Below are positions 37,001 through 49,513 of a DNA stretch of 64,000 nucleotides, piece after piece; position 1 is the first letter of the stretch; every line of letters starts with the position of its first letter. The DNA is taken from contig JAMWBK010000002.1 of NCBI GenBank assembly GCA_029953675.1, forward strand, positions 2,604,001 to 2,668,000, given 5' to 3'. The DNA is from Rhodosorus marinus (Eukaryota > Rhodophyta > Stylonematophyceae > Stylonematales > Stylonemataceae). The notes beneath the pieces are model-generated. The model worked only from the letters and a program-made list of their open reading frames with translations. It searched no databases and had not been told where the DNA came from. The position numbers and the translations under genes are program-made.

Positions 37001-38732
37001 GAGTATTCACTGGAATGTACCCCGCTGCAGAAGGGTAATTATGAAATTGGCGGTCTTGCAGCAGTACTCTTTGGAAACTGCCTTGTCAAGCTCAAGTTGA
37101 AATCGAACTGCAGTAGCCGATTTGTCAAGGTGAGAAGCATATCGCCCCGTCACCAGGTCGAGAGTATGGAAGATTTTTGAGCGCGCAGTGCCCATGGTCT
37201 CTGAGCTTTCGGGCGTGAGCTGGAGTGGAGTTGTTTGGACGAGCTATATCTGAACGAGCCGATGTTTTTCCTCCCGTTTCGCCACCCGCGCGAATTTTTG
37301 GGCAACTCCATGAATCAAGGTTGTGCCACCTTTGCCCAGGCTCGAAGCTAGTTTCACTCTGGTGAAGGGGATGAACTCTGTTGTTGGGGATGGAGATTCC
37401 GTTGATTTTGAACTGTACCAAGGAGAAGCAAAGTCGTTGAGGGTGAACATCAAAAACGTTGGCAACGTCGATGCCAAGGACGTTACAGTCAAGCTGATTG
37501 GTTCTGAGCCTGCCAAGCGACTGCTTAGCATGGATGAGCCGACTGAGGTATTCCAGTACCCAACGCTTGCGGTCGACAACGGGTTCACCTTTGAAACACC
37601 TCTTGATACATCGACGTCCATGGTTGAAATAGGTGAGGATGTGGCTTATTGTGACCTGTCCCTTTGTTCGACGTCGGTCGGCGGATTCATGCTAACCTGT
37701 ACGGAATGCTGCTGATGCTCAGGAGTTGCAACTCTGAAGTGTGTTGCGGAACACAGTTCGGAGTTCTGTCCCAACTTATTTCGAGAAACGACGAGGTCGT
37801 TGAGGTTCATCACACAAAACGCCATGACTATTAGGGACTGCGAGATTATTCATGTCCGGAATGGGGAGATAGCTGCCGTACTCGGAATAGAGAACCTCTC
37901 GTCAATGGTTCTCCGCATTCAGGCGAAGCAGCTACTCTCTAATGGGGATGGGAAAACCGGTTTCGACTTTGAGGAAGTGCTACTTGAACCGAAGGGCTTT
38001 TCTTCGGCAGTGGTTAGGTTGGACCTCGAATCCACAGCAGATAATCCGAGGGTTCTTCTTCGATGGGACTCTCTCTCTACTGGAAGCCATGGACATCTCG
38101 AGTTTCCACTGAATTTGAACGGTATGTGTCCGGAGTGTGGAGGGAGCCGATTAAGGTTCTTCTTGAGCGGTTTTTTTCTCCAGCGTTTCTCACTTTTGTA
38201 CCCCATTGCTAATGAAACCGTACCGCAGATTCCCCGTTGATCACGGCACCAAAAGTGAAGATGACGTTGAGCATAGGCGAAAGTGACCATCATTGCGCCT
38301 CCGTGCTCAGTGGTGTTTTCTATAAGCTGAAGCTGTTGGGGACCCATATTGATCCCAACTCTGATGCGGTTGACGGCACATTGGATGTGCGAATATGCAT
38401 GGAGAATGGGACTGGGAAACGTACTGCTGTGGGAATGGAAAAGAAGGTAAGACTAAGCATTCATCTCCCCTGATGAGGTTACAGGCATTTATTGCTCGAT
38501 TAAGACTTTATCACCCCTCTTCTCCACTACTCTTCTTGTATCACCGTCCCTCGCGTAGGTTATGGTGGCTGGCGTCCTGGAAGGTGTACGAGTTTCTGCA
38601 TCTAACGGTTTTGAACATGCGATTGGAGCTCGGTTCGGTTGTGTTGGTACATATGCGGTGGAAGCTTCCCTCCGAGCTCGGGGGTACAAGGTGACCAAGT
38701 TCTGGAGAGTGAGAGTCTCGTCTTCCGAGTGA
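34032..38732 (+). CDS. TRAPPC9: TRAPPC9 / Trs120-like TRAPP II subunit
   Basis: Trs120/TRAPPC9 belongs to the TRAPP II tethering complex that activates Rab11/Ypt31-type GTPases at the trans-Golgi. Exons 34032-34079, 34185-34382, 34484-34641, 34758-35004, 35113-35377, 35463-35665, 35754-35962, 36048-36195, 36272-36637, 36684-36848, 36953-37129, 37320-37632, 37723-38121, 38229-38446 and 38559-38732 give about 1095 residues, near the usual 1150. Family marks are DLASVRVLLLPVGDIS at the start, WGAIGIFDH, RLDKCFGDLYLLMALP, KTRTNGDRLWLAGSLEGYN, the Leu-rich helical repeat region and the beta-rich half with PPLPRLEASF. Two junctions are uncertain: exon 2 end (GTCCGG at 34383 or GTCAGT at 34401) and the exon 3/4 junction, where an in-frame TGA forces a splice. 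Confidence 0.85.
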
Positions 38733-39111
38733 GGTGTGAGATGATCTTTTGCATATTTTTTTGGTTCTCTTGGTCGTGGTATTGTATAGAGTAAGATCTG
38801 GGTGCCCAGGATGTGGTGGTATTGGAGTGATAATGGACGAGATCAATTCAAACTAACTAGAGACGTCTGCTTTGATTGGCGTTATGAGCCACCGGCAAGC
38901 GGATTAAAGGAAAGAATCATGCCCTCTGTTTTTTATTTTCGGACTAGCATGTTTCGTTTTGGGTCAGAGTAAGGGGAGAAAAGAAGCAGCGCGAGCTTGG
39001 ATTTAGAGGCGCATCATTTAAGCGGCTTTACCAGCACTAGAAATGCGAGCGCGTAGGCAAGTTTTTTGCAGTTCTTCGCACGGCCGCTTCTTTGCTCTCT
39101 TGTCAGCAGTG
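38733..39111. other. Convergent 3' region between TRAPPC9 and IF1
   Basis: Both flanking genes end toward this 379-base gap. No open frame of note; it should hold the two polyadenylation sites. Nothing else is visible. Confidence 0.5.
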
Positions 39112-39728
39112 CTAGTCATGTTTTCCGTACTTGAACGCTAGAATATCATCCTTCAGCGAATCGTTTGTGTCAACTCCATGCTTCTTCAGAATGCCATCAA
39201 GCTCTGAAGCTTGAGCTTCCAATTGTTCGGGAGTCGGCTGTCGTGGGAAGAGCGGGATTGGTTCAGCAAACTACAATATGATCTGAACTCAGATCCTACA
39301 TGCTTGACCCGCCCAATCTTACCGTGTGATGCCTAGAAAGCTTGTCAGCTAGGTTCTTCAACACCTTTTCCTCCTCCTTGTTGAAGTACTGCGTGACGAG
39401 GGAAGATATACAGACAAGCAAATCAATTCAGATCATCCGCGCCTTTACACGCGTCCTCATGGCTCGATCTAGCGCCGAACACATACACGAAAAACAGATG
39501 GAGCAAGCCAAACGTAGAAGCAAAATCCAAGAACTAAACAAAACAAGAAAAGGAGATCGCTTCTATGCGGATCACATAAACACTTACCATATTCTCCTGC
39601 GCAGCCTCCTTGTCCTTCCACTTCCCGCCAAGACTCCCCGAAGCAATAGTACACATCGAGCGACTACTCCCCCTCACTCCACTCACCGCCAACACCCCAA
39701 ACCTACTCGCCACCAAAAACGAACTCAT
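39112..39728 (-). CDS. Mitochondrial F1F0-ATPase inhibitor (IF1)-like protein
   Basis: IF1 blocks ATP hydrolysis by F1 when the proton gradient collapses. Exons on the minus strand 39728-39588, 39388-39323 and 39270-39112 give 121 residues with phase-0 junctions. Residues 1-28 are rich in Ser, Arg, Val and Ala without acids, a mitochondrial presequence. Residues 33-69 read GGKWKDKEAAQEN, YFNKEEEKVLKNLADKLSRHH: a Gly-rich lead into a charged helix with the YF and Lys/Glu spacing of the IF1 inhibitory segment. The last 52 residues (EPIPLFPRQPTPEQL, then ILKKHGVDTNDSLKDDILAFKYG) replace the long antiparallel coiled coil of animal IF1 and are unusual. A different small matrix protein is possible. 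Confidence 0.6.
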
Positions 39729-40765
39729 TCTTCCCCCTTAGCAACCGCTCCCTCCCCACAAACGAACCCCGGCCGCACCCCAAACCCCTCCCTGCAAACA
39801 CCCCTCAAAAACCAATCGATCTCTCCACCAAAGCACCCCAAAAAACGCACCAGCAGCCAAAAAAATAAAATTCAACAACACCAAAAGAAAAGCAAATTAT
39901 CGCACTTGTAAACCAAAACAATCCCTTCTCTTCCTTCGTCTCCCCCTCTCAACCACCTCCACCCCCGAAGACCAAGGACAGAATCCTCTTTATATACTCA
40001 GCAAAAAAAGCGTTTTCCATCTTCAGTTGATAGATAACGATAGGAAACAGAGAGCGTCTTCCATCTCCAGTTGTTAGAAAACAACGGAACAGAAAAAAAA
40101 CAAAAAAACAGAAAAAACAACAAAACATCAAAATCTGACGAGATTCACCACATTCATTTTTGTCGTTAAAAATACATGTATCTATTCTTTTTATTCAATT
40201 ATTCATGATCAATTTCAAGTTTGTCTTTAGAAATATTAAATTTCTTTTTCCGCTATTTTCCTTGATTGTCAAAATATCTTCGTTTTTTGTTTGTTTATTC
40301 TTATTTCGTCGGCATGGATCGCGTTTTTTAGGAATTAAGGAGTGTGGATGGAACTCACCCTGAAGTTGAATTTTTCGGCGGGTTTTTGGGGGGTGGGAGG
40401 AGAGGTTTGATCGGCTATGTGACATTTTTGTTTTTGGATGGGGTGGAGGCTGGGATCTGAGGAGTTTTCTGGTTTAGATTGATTTGCGATTGAAACTACA
40501 TATGATATGAGAGCTCTCCTGGAGCTAGGAAAGCTCACAGAACAGAAACTAAGCTAACGGTGGTCTCCCCCGGTGCTGTTTTCGTGGGCATCCGTCTAGC
40601 CGTGCAGGGGGTTTACGATGGTTTGGATGAAAGACGATGAAAGACTGGATCCACGAGACCGCTTCTTCGTTACATCAAAATTTTCCAGTTTTAAGATATT
40701 GGTACAAATATTTAGTGCTTTCGTGGTCATTTATCGGCCACTCCTTTTGTACAACAGCTGAAATC
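39729..40765. other. IF1 leader and VPS13 3' flank
   Basis: 39729-39970 is C/A-rich on the plus strand, so G/T-rich on the minus strand, and is the IF1 leader. 39975-40100 contains two similar copies of an AAAxGCGTTTTCCATCTTCAGTTGATAG-like segment (about 40005-40034 and 40050-40078). 40100-40330 is A/T-rich. 40370-40500 is G/T-rich on the plus strand like a leader, but only a 16-codon frame (40507-40557) follows; a non-coding transcript is possible. Confidence 0.4.
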
Positions 40766-43700
40766 CTACAGCGGCTCGTCGCTGTCCAACGCGGCGAGCA
40801 TCCCAATTGACGATGTACTGCTTGCGATTGAATCACGCGCCCGGCGCATGGATTCTGCGGCACTCCTGCTCAGCTGCAAATTCTCCTCTTCTCTACTCGT
40901 GAAGTCGAATAGGTTATCTCGTAGCCACCTGAACGCTGCCTGGAATGGTCTTGCAAAGTCAAGTGACAAATTAAGCTCGTTCGGGTGGAAGGCGCTCTCC
41001 CTGTAAATCGCTAGTACACGTTCGGCGAGGTCCTCCGGGGTTGTGCACAATCTACGAAGAGAGACCTCACCAAACCTCAGGCGAGCATGGAAAGAGTTCA
41101 ACAGGGCGGTAACAGCATTCACAATCGCGAACATGACCGCATTCATTTCGATCGAATCAGATGACCCCAGCTCCTGCAGTTCCTCCAAGGCCTCTTTGCT
41201 ACTGGTCAGTGATAGTTCAAATTCGAGAGGCTTGATCTCCATGGTCGATACGAAGACCGAACGCCATCGAATCTTCTTCTCTTGCTCGGACTCAACCCCG
41301 TTCCTCAGCTCTGGCTTCAGGCGTACCCACCAAGAATGGACCAGACGGACTAAATCGAGAACTGTCTTCGCATCTCCATCGACACGGATTGGTTGATGCT
41401 CAACGCCCAACCGAGTCATATACAACGCTCCCATCTCCGGTCCAAACGTCATCCAGCTCACAGCCGCGTGGAGAACATTTTTCGGAATGTCAAGTCCCCG
41501 TCGATTCCCGGAATTCGCTCGTCCAGCAATCGTCCTTCCATGCTCACCACATGTTTCTACGTCAAAGTTTCCCACCCAAAGCTCGGCCTGTAGAACAACA
41601 GATGATTGCAAAAAGTGGTGGATCAGCTACCGAACTCACAGATCGATGTCCGTATCCAGCTGCGTTTGGATTCATGTCTAGAACCAACCTGCTGCGCATC
41701 AAGTCTCCTCTCATAGGCGAGCTTGATGTAAGCCCAGGTTGCAACAATGAGCTCCCTGCGGTCATCATCGGCGAGAGATACCTCAACACCAGGAGCGTCT
41801 ACTTGAAGCCCAAGCGATGGCGCGTTCTGCTTGTTGGACGCGACCAGCATGTTGTTCTGGTTGTACGGGACTAGGTCAGTTCCTGGGGCCACCAAAGACG
41901 TGTCCGAAATCGTGATAACATGAATTTCCCCCGTTCGATTCACAGTCACAGTAACGCTAGGAATATCCCCGTCCTGCTCAAAAGCGACTGACCCTCGCCG
42001 AACTGGATCAATTTGACAAGCAAACAGAAATCGTCCGTGACTCCCGGATGTAGAAACCTACCGCCCACAAAGACAAACGCAGAAAACACCAAAACACAAA
42101 GTCGTGTCACTTAGAATACGGATGACGACCCGACGCTTCTCCTCAAGTTTTACCCGGAGCAAAGCTTTTCTCATACCTTCACGTGGAGCTCAAGTAACTT
42201 TTCCTTCCCCGGTTCATCCCATGCGTAGCATCCGAACGCTCCGGGGATCAAAAACAGCGAGCCGTCGAAAACCGAAACTTGGCTGACGCGGATATCAAAC
42301 CTGCACGCATTGTGAATCTGAAAGGGAACGACCAGCTGCACTTCGTCAAGCAGACAGGCGCGAACAGTCCCAGACACGGTCCGCTCCACTGAGAGTCGGG
42401 GGTGAAAGAATTGACCTGTCGAGCTGTTTCTCAACCTTAATACAGTCTCCTTCAACCGATTCGGTTCCAAGCCCTCCTCCAAGCGGATGGAAGAGCTCCA
42501 TTCCCAGCCCAAAGCGTCAATTTTGCATGTCAGAATCACATCCCCAGCGTTTGTGAAGTATTCTAGGCCTTTCGTTACCCCGCTCGCCAACTGTTGGCCA
42601 GCAGCGGACAGGAGTATATGGACAAGGAGGCGCGGAAGCAACACGTTAGGGATCCGCCTCAACAACGAGAAAAAAAACAAACTGGAGTAATGTAGAAACG
42701 CATGTGGTCTCAATCTGGAAGTATCTCACGTACTTTCTGAGAGTAGGCAGTGGCCCCCGCTTCCGCAACGAGGACACTGTGGCCCTCGAGACCATTGAAG
42801 ATCTCAATTAGCGGAAGGAGAGTCACTTTCGTGATGCCTCTGTCCGCCCCTGTCAATGGAGTAGACAATAGTACGGCTCGGTACCATCGCGAACGATTTG
42901 GTCCAGGGGCGGAAAGGACTCTGCTTTCTTGTGCCCGGTCATCGGAAAGAACGACTTTGGGCGGTTCCTCGAGCGTCAAGAGCTCGAAGGTAGGTTCCCC
43001 GTTGCCTTCCTCCGGGTTTCTCAGTCGCAACTGTTGACTCCATCTGCTTCGGCCAATTCTAATCCAGAATCCGTCTCCCGGCTGAATTGGTAGCGGATTA
43101 CCGCCTTTACGCGATGCAAAGTCTCGGATCAGGTTTCCCCCAGATCCAGGGTCTTCCGTGGTTATCCTGGCCCCAACGCGTTCAAGATCGCAGGAGAACC
43201 ACATTGGAGCAAATATTCTCACATATCGGAGTCCTTCTTCCTCCCTCATGTTGAAGCAGAGCTCGAGGCCAACGATCTTCAAAGATCCCGAAGCCGGAGC
43301 ACTGAAAAAATCCACGGGAACGCTCCAAAAATGGCCCCACGCACGCAATCGAACCAACCGTGAACCCATGAACATGTCACAGGCGGTGGATTTGGCCAGC
43401 TTCTTTACAAGCCCGCCATCCTAAGCAGCGTAGCGCAGAACCAGGCCGTTATCTTAGCGGGCATTGAAGGGGGAAACAGAAGCGGGACAACAGGAAAGGT
43501 AAAAGCCCGAGATTCCGTTTCCGCAAATATTTGGTCTTACCGAAATGTCCTCAACTAAAAGCTCATCCGGCAGTCTGTTCTCGATTATCAAGGTTGGGGT
43601 GAGGACGATCTCCGTCTCGTCGCTGGAAGCGGAAGAGAGTACCCGAACTGCACTGTTCGTCTTGATGTCTACTTGCATGATTTCAGCGGTCCTATCCGTT

Positions 43701-46700
43701 TTGAAACGCACAGGGCTAGGAGACCAGTATATGCCGTCTATAGAGATGAAGACGCCAACGGCCAACTCTGGCACCCCAACGGGAACGTTGAAAGCAGATT
43801 GCGGAGGTATGCACCGGACGTTCCGGTCGTGACTGGGTCGAATCCAGAGGTGCGTATGCGAGTCGTTTCTTATATGCACGCCAGAACTCAGTTGAACGAT
43901 CCGTGCGGCTCCTCGCTTTACTCGGCGGACGCTCAGCTGGACAGGGACTAAGTCTCCAACTGTGTGAAGCGTCAATACAGACTTCGTGCTATGAAGCGTA
44001 TTCAGCTGAAACTCTGGTGCAACGGATTCCACGCTGACGCCCAATACCTCAGTATCCAGCTCAATGGTCCCACCCGGCTTGACAGTCAGCGATTCAACCC
44101 CGTCACGTCCGCCTCTAACGAGCACATCCAGACCGGTCTGGTTGCAGAGGTAGTACACCGAATTCACCGTTCCAAGTGCGAGAGGGTCCAAGAGAGCAGT
44201 ACGAGCATTCTCCTCTCCCAGTGCTGTTGCCACCGCCGCTAGGAGCTCGAAAACTCTCCCGGAAACCGTGAACCTGATGCTGTCATGCATCCTTGCTTTC
44301 CAAGACCTTGCCGACACTTGCCTAAGTGAGAAGCGCGTCTCAGACAGAACATCATTCCAACCTCCCCAAGGCGGTCGAAGGTCAACCTTTAGACTGCAGG
44401 AACCCACGGCGGAGGTACGATTTGCACTGCCATCCATGGACGCCATTACTCGCAAGGCCCAGATGGTCTCATTTTGTCGTGAATTCAACAGTAACGCTGA
44501 AACCTAATGGCACAACCACAGAAGTTAGCAGCGTCTCGATTATTTTGTCGACCCGACCACTGGACTCAGGGAAAATCAACTCACCCTTCTCAGTCTCATC
44601 TCTCCCTGTGGGACAAAAAATTCCGAGATCTGCTCTCCCTGCGCATCCGCGTCGTTTATCTCTCCGAATTGGAAAGCGTCCTGAACAATGGGAATGAACT
44701 CCTGAAGGGCTTTCAACTCTGCTACGCAAACGACGATTTTTATGTCCCTCGCTTGCACGACAAGCTCGGGTGTTACAGCCAGGGACAAGCTGGTCGCTGT
44801 AAGCACGGCTTCCTTGGAGCAGGTCAATCTATTCACGGAGTTCATGAGGTGTTCCGTCGTGCAAAGAAATACTTTCAAGTCGCCCACGGAAAAGCCATCA
44901 TCCGAGTAGGACAAATCAACGAGTGTCACAGCTACAGAAACGCCGTGCTCGCTTAACGTCGAATCGCAGATGCACACTTCTATTGGAAAAAAATCCTTAA
45001 ACGCCACATTCGATTTTACGAACACCGGCGCGATTTGGAAACTGTCCTCGTCTTCCTCGTCGTCTACTACTCTGAAGATCGGTGCCAGCTGGAGCTTGTC
45101 CTCCTGTTCGTAGGGATGCTCATCACCATCCGTGATTCGGGACTTGAACAGGTAGTCCGACGCCGGTACAAGAGACAATTCTTGCTCTGAGAACTGGGAT
45201 TTCATCAGGTTCACCAGATCAATTGGCAAGACGCTGGCTAGCAACTTATGGTTCACCACTGTGTTTGCGAGTCGAGAAGAGACCTCAACATCCACAGTAA
45301 CTGCAACCGCGGTCAAAATTGCCCTGAGCTCCTCTGAAACTACGCCCGGACGTGAATCAGAGATACGGAATTCTCCGACACTTGCGTGAATCTTTCTCTG
45401 TACGTCGACAGAGCTCAGCTGCTTCTTCTCCTTCTGTCTAAACTTTACACTGCCAGTAAATAAGCGTATGATTTCGCTTCTGTCCCCCCCGTTCTTTACA
45501 AAGCCGACCAAGACGTTGCCTACGGATACGCTGAAATCATCAAAAAACTGCCTGGATTGCGTCGACGTAACCACCACAGTGTCCTGTCAAGTTGAAAGTT
45601 CCGCAGTCTGATAAAACTTGGGACACAGGGGTTCTTTAGGCACGTGACGGGCTAGTGTTCATACCTTGGTGGGTGGTATCGTCAAGATGCACTCATCAAA
45701 AATCGCTGACAAACTCACTAAGCTCAGCATATCCAAGCGCCCGTGGATTTCCGGAATTGACAGCTTTGTTTTTGTTCTGTTTCCACTCGAACTCTCTTCC
45801 GCGGCGACGGTAAGGTCTACATTCACCCGTTCCGTTAGTCCACATTCACCGCGCCCCCCCCGAAGGGATGTCTTCACGGACGACGTCATCTTGACGGACA
45901 CCGTTTTTACGCCTGGCCGTGACATATCGAATTCTTCGACGTGTTGCAGCTCCAAGTCGATCACAGAAAGCAGCAACGATCTCCTTCCTCGATCATAGAA
46001 CTTTGGTATCGAAAGGTTCAAGAAGGGAGCGGCTACATGCAGGCTCATGGCTTCTGGGATTTCCTCCTCCACGGCCCTGACCATTAAAACCAGAAGTTTA
46101 CTAGGATTAGCATGAGTAGTATCAACACGGGACTTGCAACAGTGAGCATCAAGTGGCGTACATACCCTTCATAGAATAGGTCAAGTAACAAGGTGAACAT
46201 TATCCACGAGTCGTTAATCGCCTTCGAGAGATCCAGGAAAGCCTTCCCGACAATAGTAAGGTACAAGTACGTCCTCTTTTGTCCAGAAGGCGAAGCCTGT
46301 TCATAGATGATCTCGTCAACATCTAGGGCCTTTGCCCTCAAGCAGCAATCAACTCCAACAAGCTTTCTCGCAACTACTTCGAGACGCTGGCTCTTCATAT
46401 CACCGGGAAGCTCGAAGGTAATATGTAGCAGTGATGACGTGAGGTCTACTAGAGCTTGCTTCTCGTCACCTAGAGCAAGGTTGCTGTTGCCACAACGGAA
46501 CACAAACTTTTGCACGGAGGAAGACGTGCCAGCACCATCCGAAACGCTCACAGACTCTTTCCAACGGCGGGGATTCGTACAAGTATAAACAGAATCAGAA
46601 GTCAGAGAAACCTTCGTTTTGACAAGGAGCAGCAACTAATATTACCTTCCGTCAGGAACTCACCTTCTCCCAAACCCGATGAAGGAGGCAATGAGACACT

Positions 46701-49513
46701 CGCGAGTGTGTTCAGTTGCTTCATGATGTCACTCGTGTGAGCCATGATAACCGGAACACATAAATTCACATGCACAGCGCTGGTTTGCATTGTGAAGACG
46801 CCGTCAACAAGAGACGCTGTTGCCGCGTTTGAACTACTCGGCACTCCATCATGACCAAGGATCAAGATATCCTGATCCCATCTCCCGCGCTTTCTTTGGC
46901 GAGGTTCAAACACTTTAAACCGACCGAGAGCGCCCTCCAGCGTGCCACTCGACTCCTGTCTAAGCTGGAGCCGCGAGACTTGCAGGGTGGCCATCGACAG
47001 CATATCCAAGCTCAACGCCTCGACCTTGAGAGCTAAGGAGTAAGACGTTGAGGTGGGAGACGTAGAGGTGGGAGACTCATCGCCATGATCACTACCGGAA
47101 ATTTCCAGCTCTGGCTCTGCAGCGACCGCCAACATAATCTCTGCAACTGAGACCAAGTGCTGGGGTACGACTTCGAAGTTGATTTCCTTGCACCAGAGCT
47201 CTATTTGGTATTCTTGCTTCTGTTCGACGGCGTGAATGTACACGTCAGCTGGCTGCAACACCCTGCCCGAGGTTATGATGCAATCAATACGTCAAGAAAC
47301 GTTTGGAAAGGGCAATGTCCGGCCAGATTGCTGAAAAGGAAATATAGTATCAAAATACCTTCTGTAGCCAGCATGCGAAGAGAAACCGAAGACACGTATT
47401 CTAGTCGACACTCCAACGCGCCGCATAGACAAATAACTGAACTCCAAGGTCATGAGGTCCGAAACACCAACGTTGCCATTGTCAGAAGAAATTGAGAGAG
47501 CCCCTCCTTCGCACACTATTGCTGTCTCTCGAGCCTAAACAGTCAAGAAAGTATACAATGAGGGGCAAAATAATTGCACCGTTGCAGAAAATTCCAGCCG
47601 TCACCCAACACTTAATTACCTCATTCAGGACAATGTATGCAACAGTTTCATGCGGCAAAATGTCTGGTGACGCTGAAAGGATTTTCATCAAACGCGTCAA
47701 ATCTCTGAGGAGCGTTCGTAGAGTATTCATTTGGAGAGACAACAAGAAAGGCGAGACGCCTAGACTCTGCTCGGCGCTAGATGAGGAGAAGGAAAGCAAA
47801 GGGCGATGTGGATCATGCCGAATGCCGGTTTGCTGCGTTTCGATCCACACATCCTCCAATTTCGCGGCAACGCCCTGCTCATCCATCGAAACGTTCAACC
47901 CAGCCAAACGTATACCGGCGATATTGCGAAGAGCGAGCCTGGCATCTGCTAGGTTGATTTGAACAGAAAACGAGGAAACTGCCTCCTGCAAATCCATAGC
48001 TTTGTCCTGCTCCACCAAATTGGAGAGAATCAGCCTCCGCTCCTCGCTCTCTTCGTTGCGCCACCACGTCTTCTTCTCAAGCCTCATCTCCTTCTGCGTC
48101 CTATAGCGCAGGCACGCGAGTTCGATCGCCGTCATTGTCGCCTCCATTTTCTCCCGCTCTAGAGTTTCTGAAGCTGTCAGAAGCTGTCCCCTACGCATCT
48201 TTGCAAGCGCATAAATATTGAAATAATCGGTCCGGAGATTCTTCCTCCTCAGAATCGACTCTTCCGTAAGAACCATACCCTTCGCTATGTAAATGGCACA
48301 CTGCTGAGCGTACACCCACCTGTTTGCAAACGGACAAACTGGAGGCGGTCAGAACCTTTTCGTGCTGCTTGTTAGAGAATCCCTATCGGGGTTGTTCAGG
48401 TACGCTCTTCCGACTCCCGTTGCAGACTAACCATTTTCTTGCGGAAAACCCGACTGTTGGTGCGGTGCTCAAGTCAAACCCCGATGGTGCGGGCCGGCCA
48501 AACACTCGGCACCTCAGACGTCGTTTCCATTGGCTTGCTCGTTTCAAAAACTGGAGAGCATTGGAAACTGACTCGACCGAGCAGTCAACCTCGGCACTGG
48601 AGATCGAACCCTGGACTTTAACGAAAGGCGAACCTCGCCGCTGTTGGATGTCGATGTTTGCTTTAGCTTCAAGTTTGCAGATTGGCATATCTCCGAAGTT
48701 CACGGAGCAACTGAAAGATAGCTCCTTCGAAATGCTGTGTCTCCCATTGGGCTTTAGATTGTCACTCGAAACGGTTAAGTGTGACAGGAAGAGCTCAAAA
48801 CGAGTGCCCGCCTTCGTATAGATTTCAATAACGGCATCATTAACCTCGAGCTGCAAAAAAGAAAAAGAATTGGTGCAATCAAATGAGCAAAAAGCGATCG
48901 GTCGCTCCACCTGGATGAAAATACGAAACGCATCAAGGATAATCGAGATGACCAACTCACTTCAAAACTATTAACCAGGCGTTTCAGAAGCGTAGTTCTC
49001 CATCCTGCTGTAGCGGTGCCTTGATTCGATACATACTGATCGTTCAGGGCGTCTGCAAGCAGGCCTTTCCTCGTCGCCTCGAGTCCTATCCAGTCGGCAG
49101 TTGTGAACTGTATCAGATCGTTCTCTCCAACCTCCTCCAGGCAGAGGTGTAGATTCTTCACATGGACCTTGATCTTTCCACCGATTGCCCATGAGATTTG
49201 AACCTTGATTGACTCCACTCCTCCGGATCGAATGCTCAGAGGGAAATCTCGGAGACGAAATACTGCGGACAGATCCGAGATGCCCGCACTCCTCCCAGGC
49301 TTGAGCTGTACATCCTTGAGGTCAATACATCCATTTCTGATATCGAAATACAACTGATCCCTTGAGAGACGGCTTTCTGCGTATTCATCCAGATAAGAAC
49401 TTATGACCTAGGAACACGAGACGGGCAATTTAGAAACAAGGAACAAGACGCGAAAACGAGAGCGTCATAGCGTCACTAACCCTGAATAGAAGCCTCTTAA
49501 CCGCGTAGCTCAT
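40766..49513 (-). CDS. VPS13-family bridge-like lipid transfer protein
   Basis: VPS13 proteins form a hydrophobic groove that channels phospholipids between membranes at contact sites. Minus-strand exons: 49513-49481, 49407-48961, 48850-48432, 48319-47620, 47534-47359, 47262-46664, 46556-46166, 46076-45665, 45583-44585, 44503-43541, 43420-42734, 42590-42177, 41976-41689 and 41587-40766, about 2449 residues with all phases closing. The N-terminus is a chorein domain (YLDEYAESRLSRDQLYFDIR, GCIDLKDVQLK). ARKWWVYAQQ across the exon 3/4 splice is the VPS13 hallmark. The middle is amphipathic beta-strand. From about residue 1500 comes the VAB adaptor region (VYYLCNQTGLDVLVRGG, LIIENRLPDELLVEDIS), then CYAWDEPGKEKLLELHVK and the C-terminal helices. 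It is shorter than animal VPS13 (over 3000). The introns at 42591-42733 and 41977-42176 are long and may hide an extra exon. Confidence 0.85.

Noticed and set aside
41389-41874. Plus-strand frame of 161 codons within VPS13
   Set aside because: Lies opposite VPS13 exons 13-14 and the intron between them; no domain and no leader.
41977-42176. Extra VPS13 exon inside the 200-nt intron
   Set aside because: A frame after a GAG acceptor reads EEKRRVVIRILSD, but no donor/acceptor pair fits the phases on both sides.
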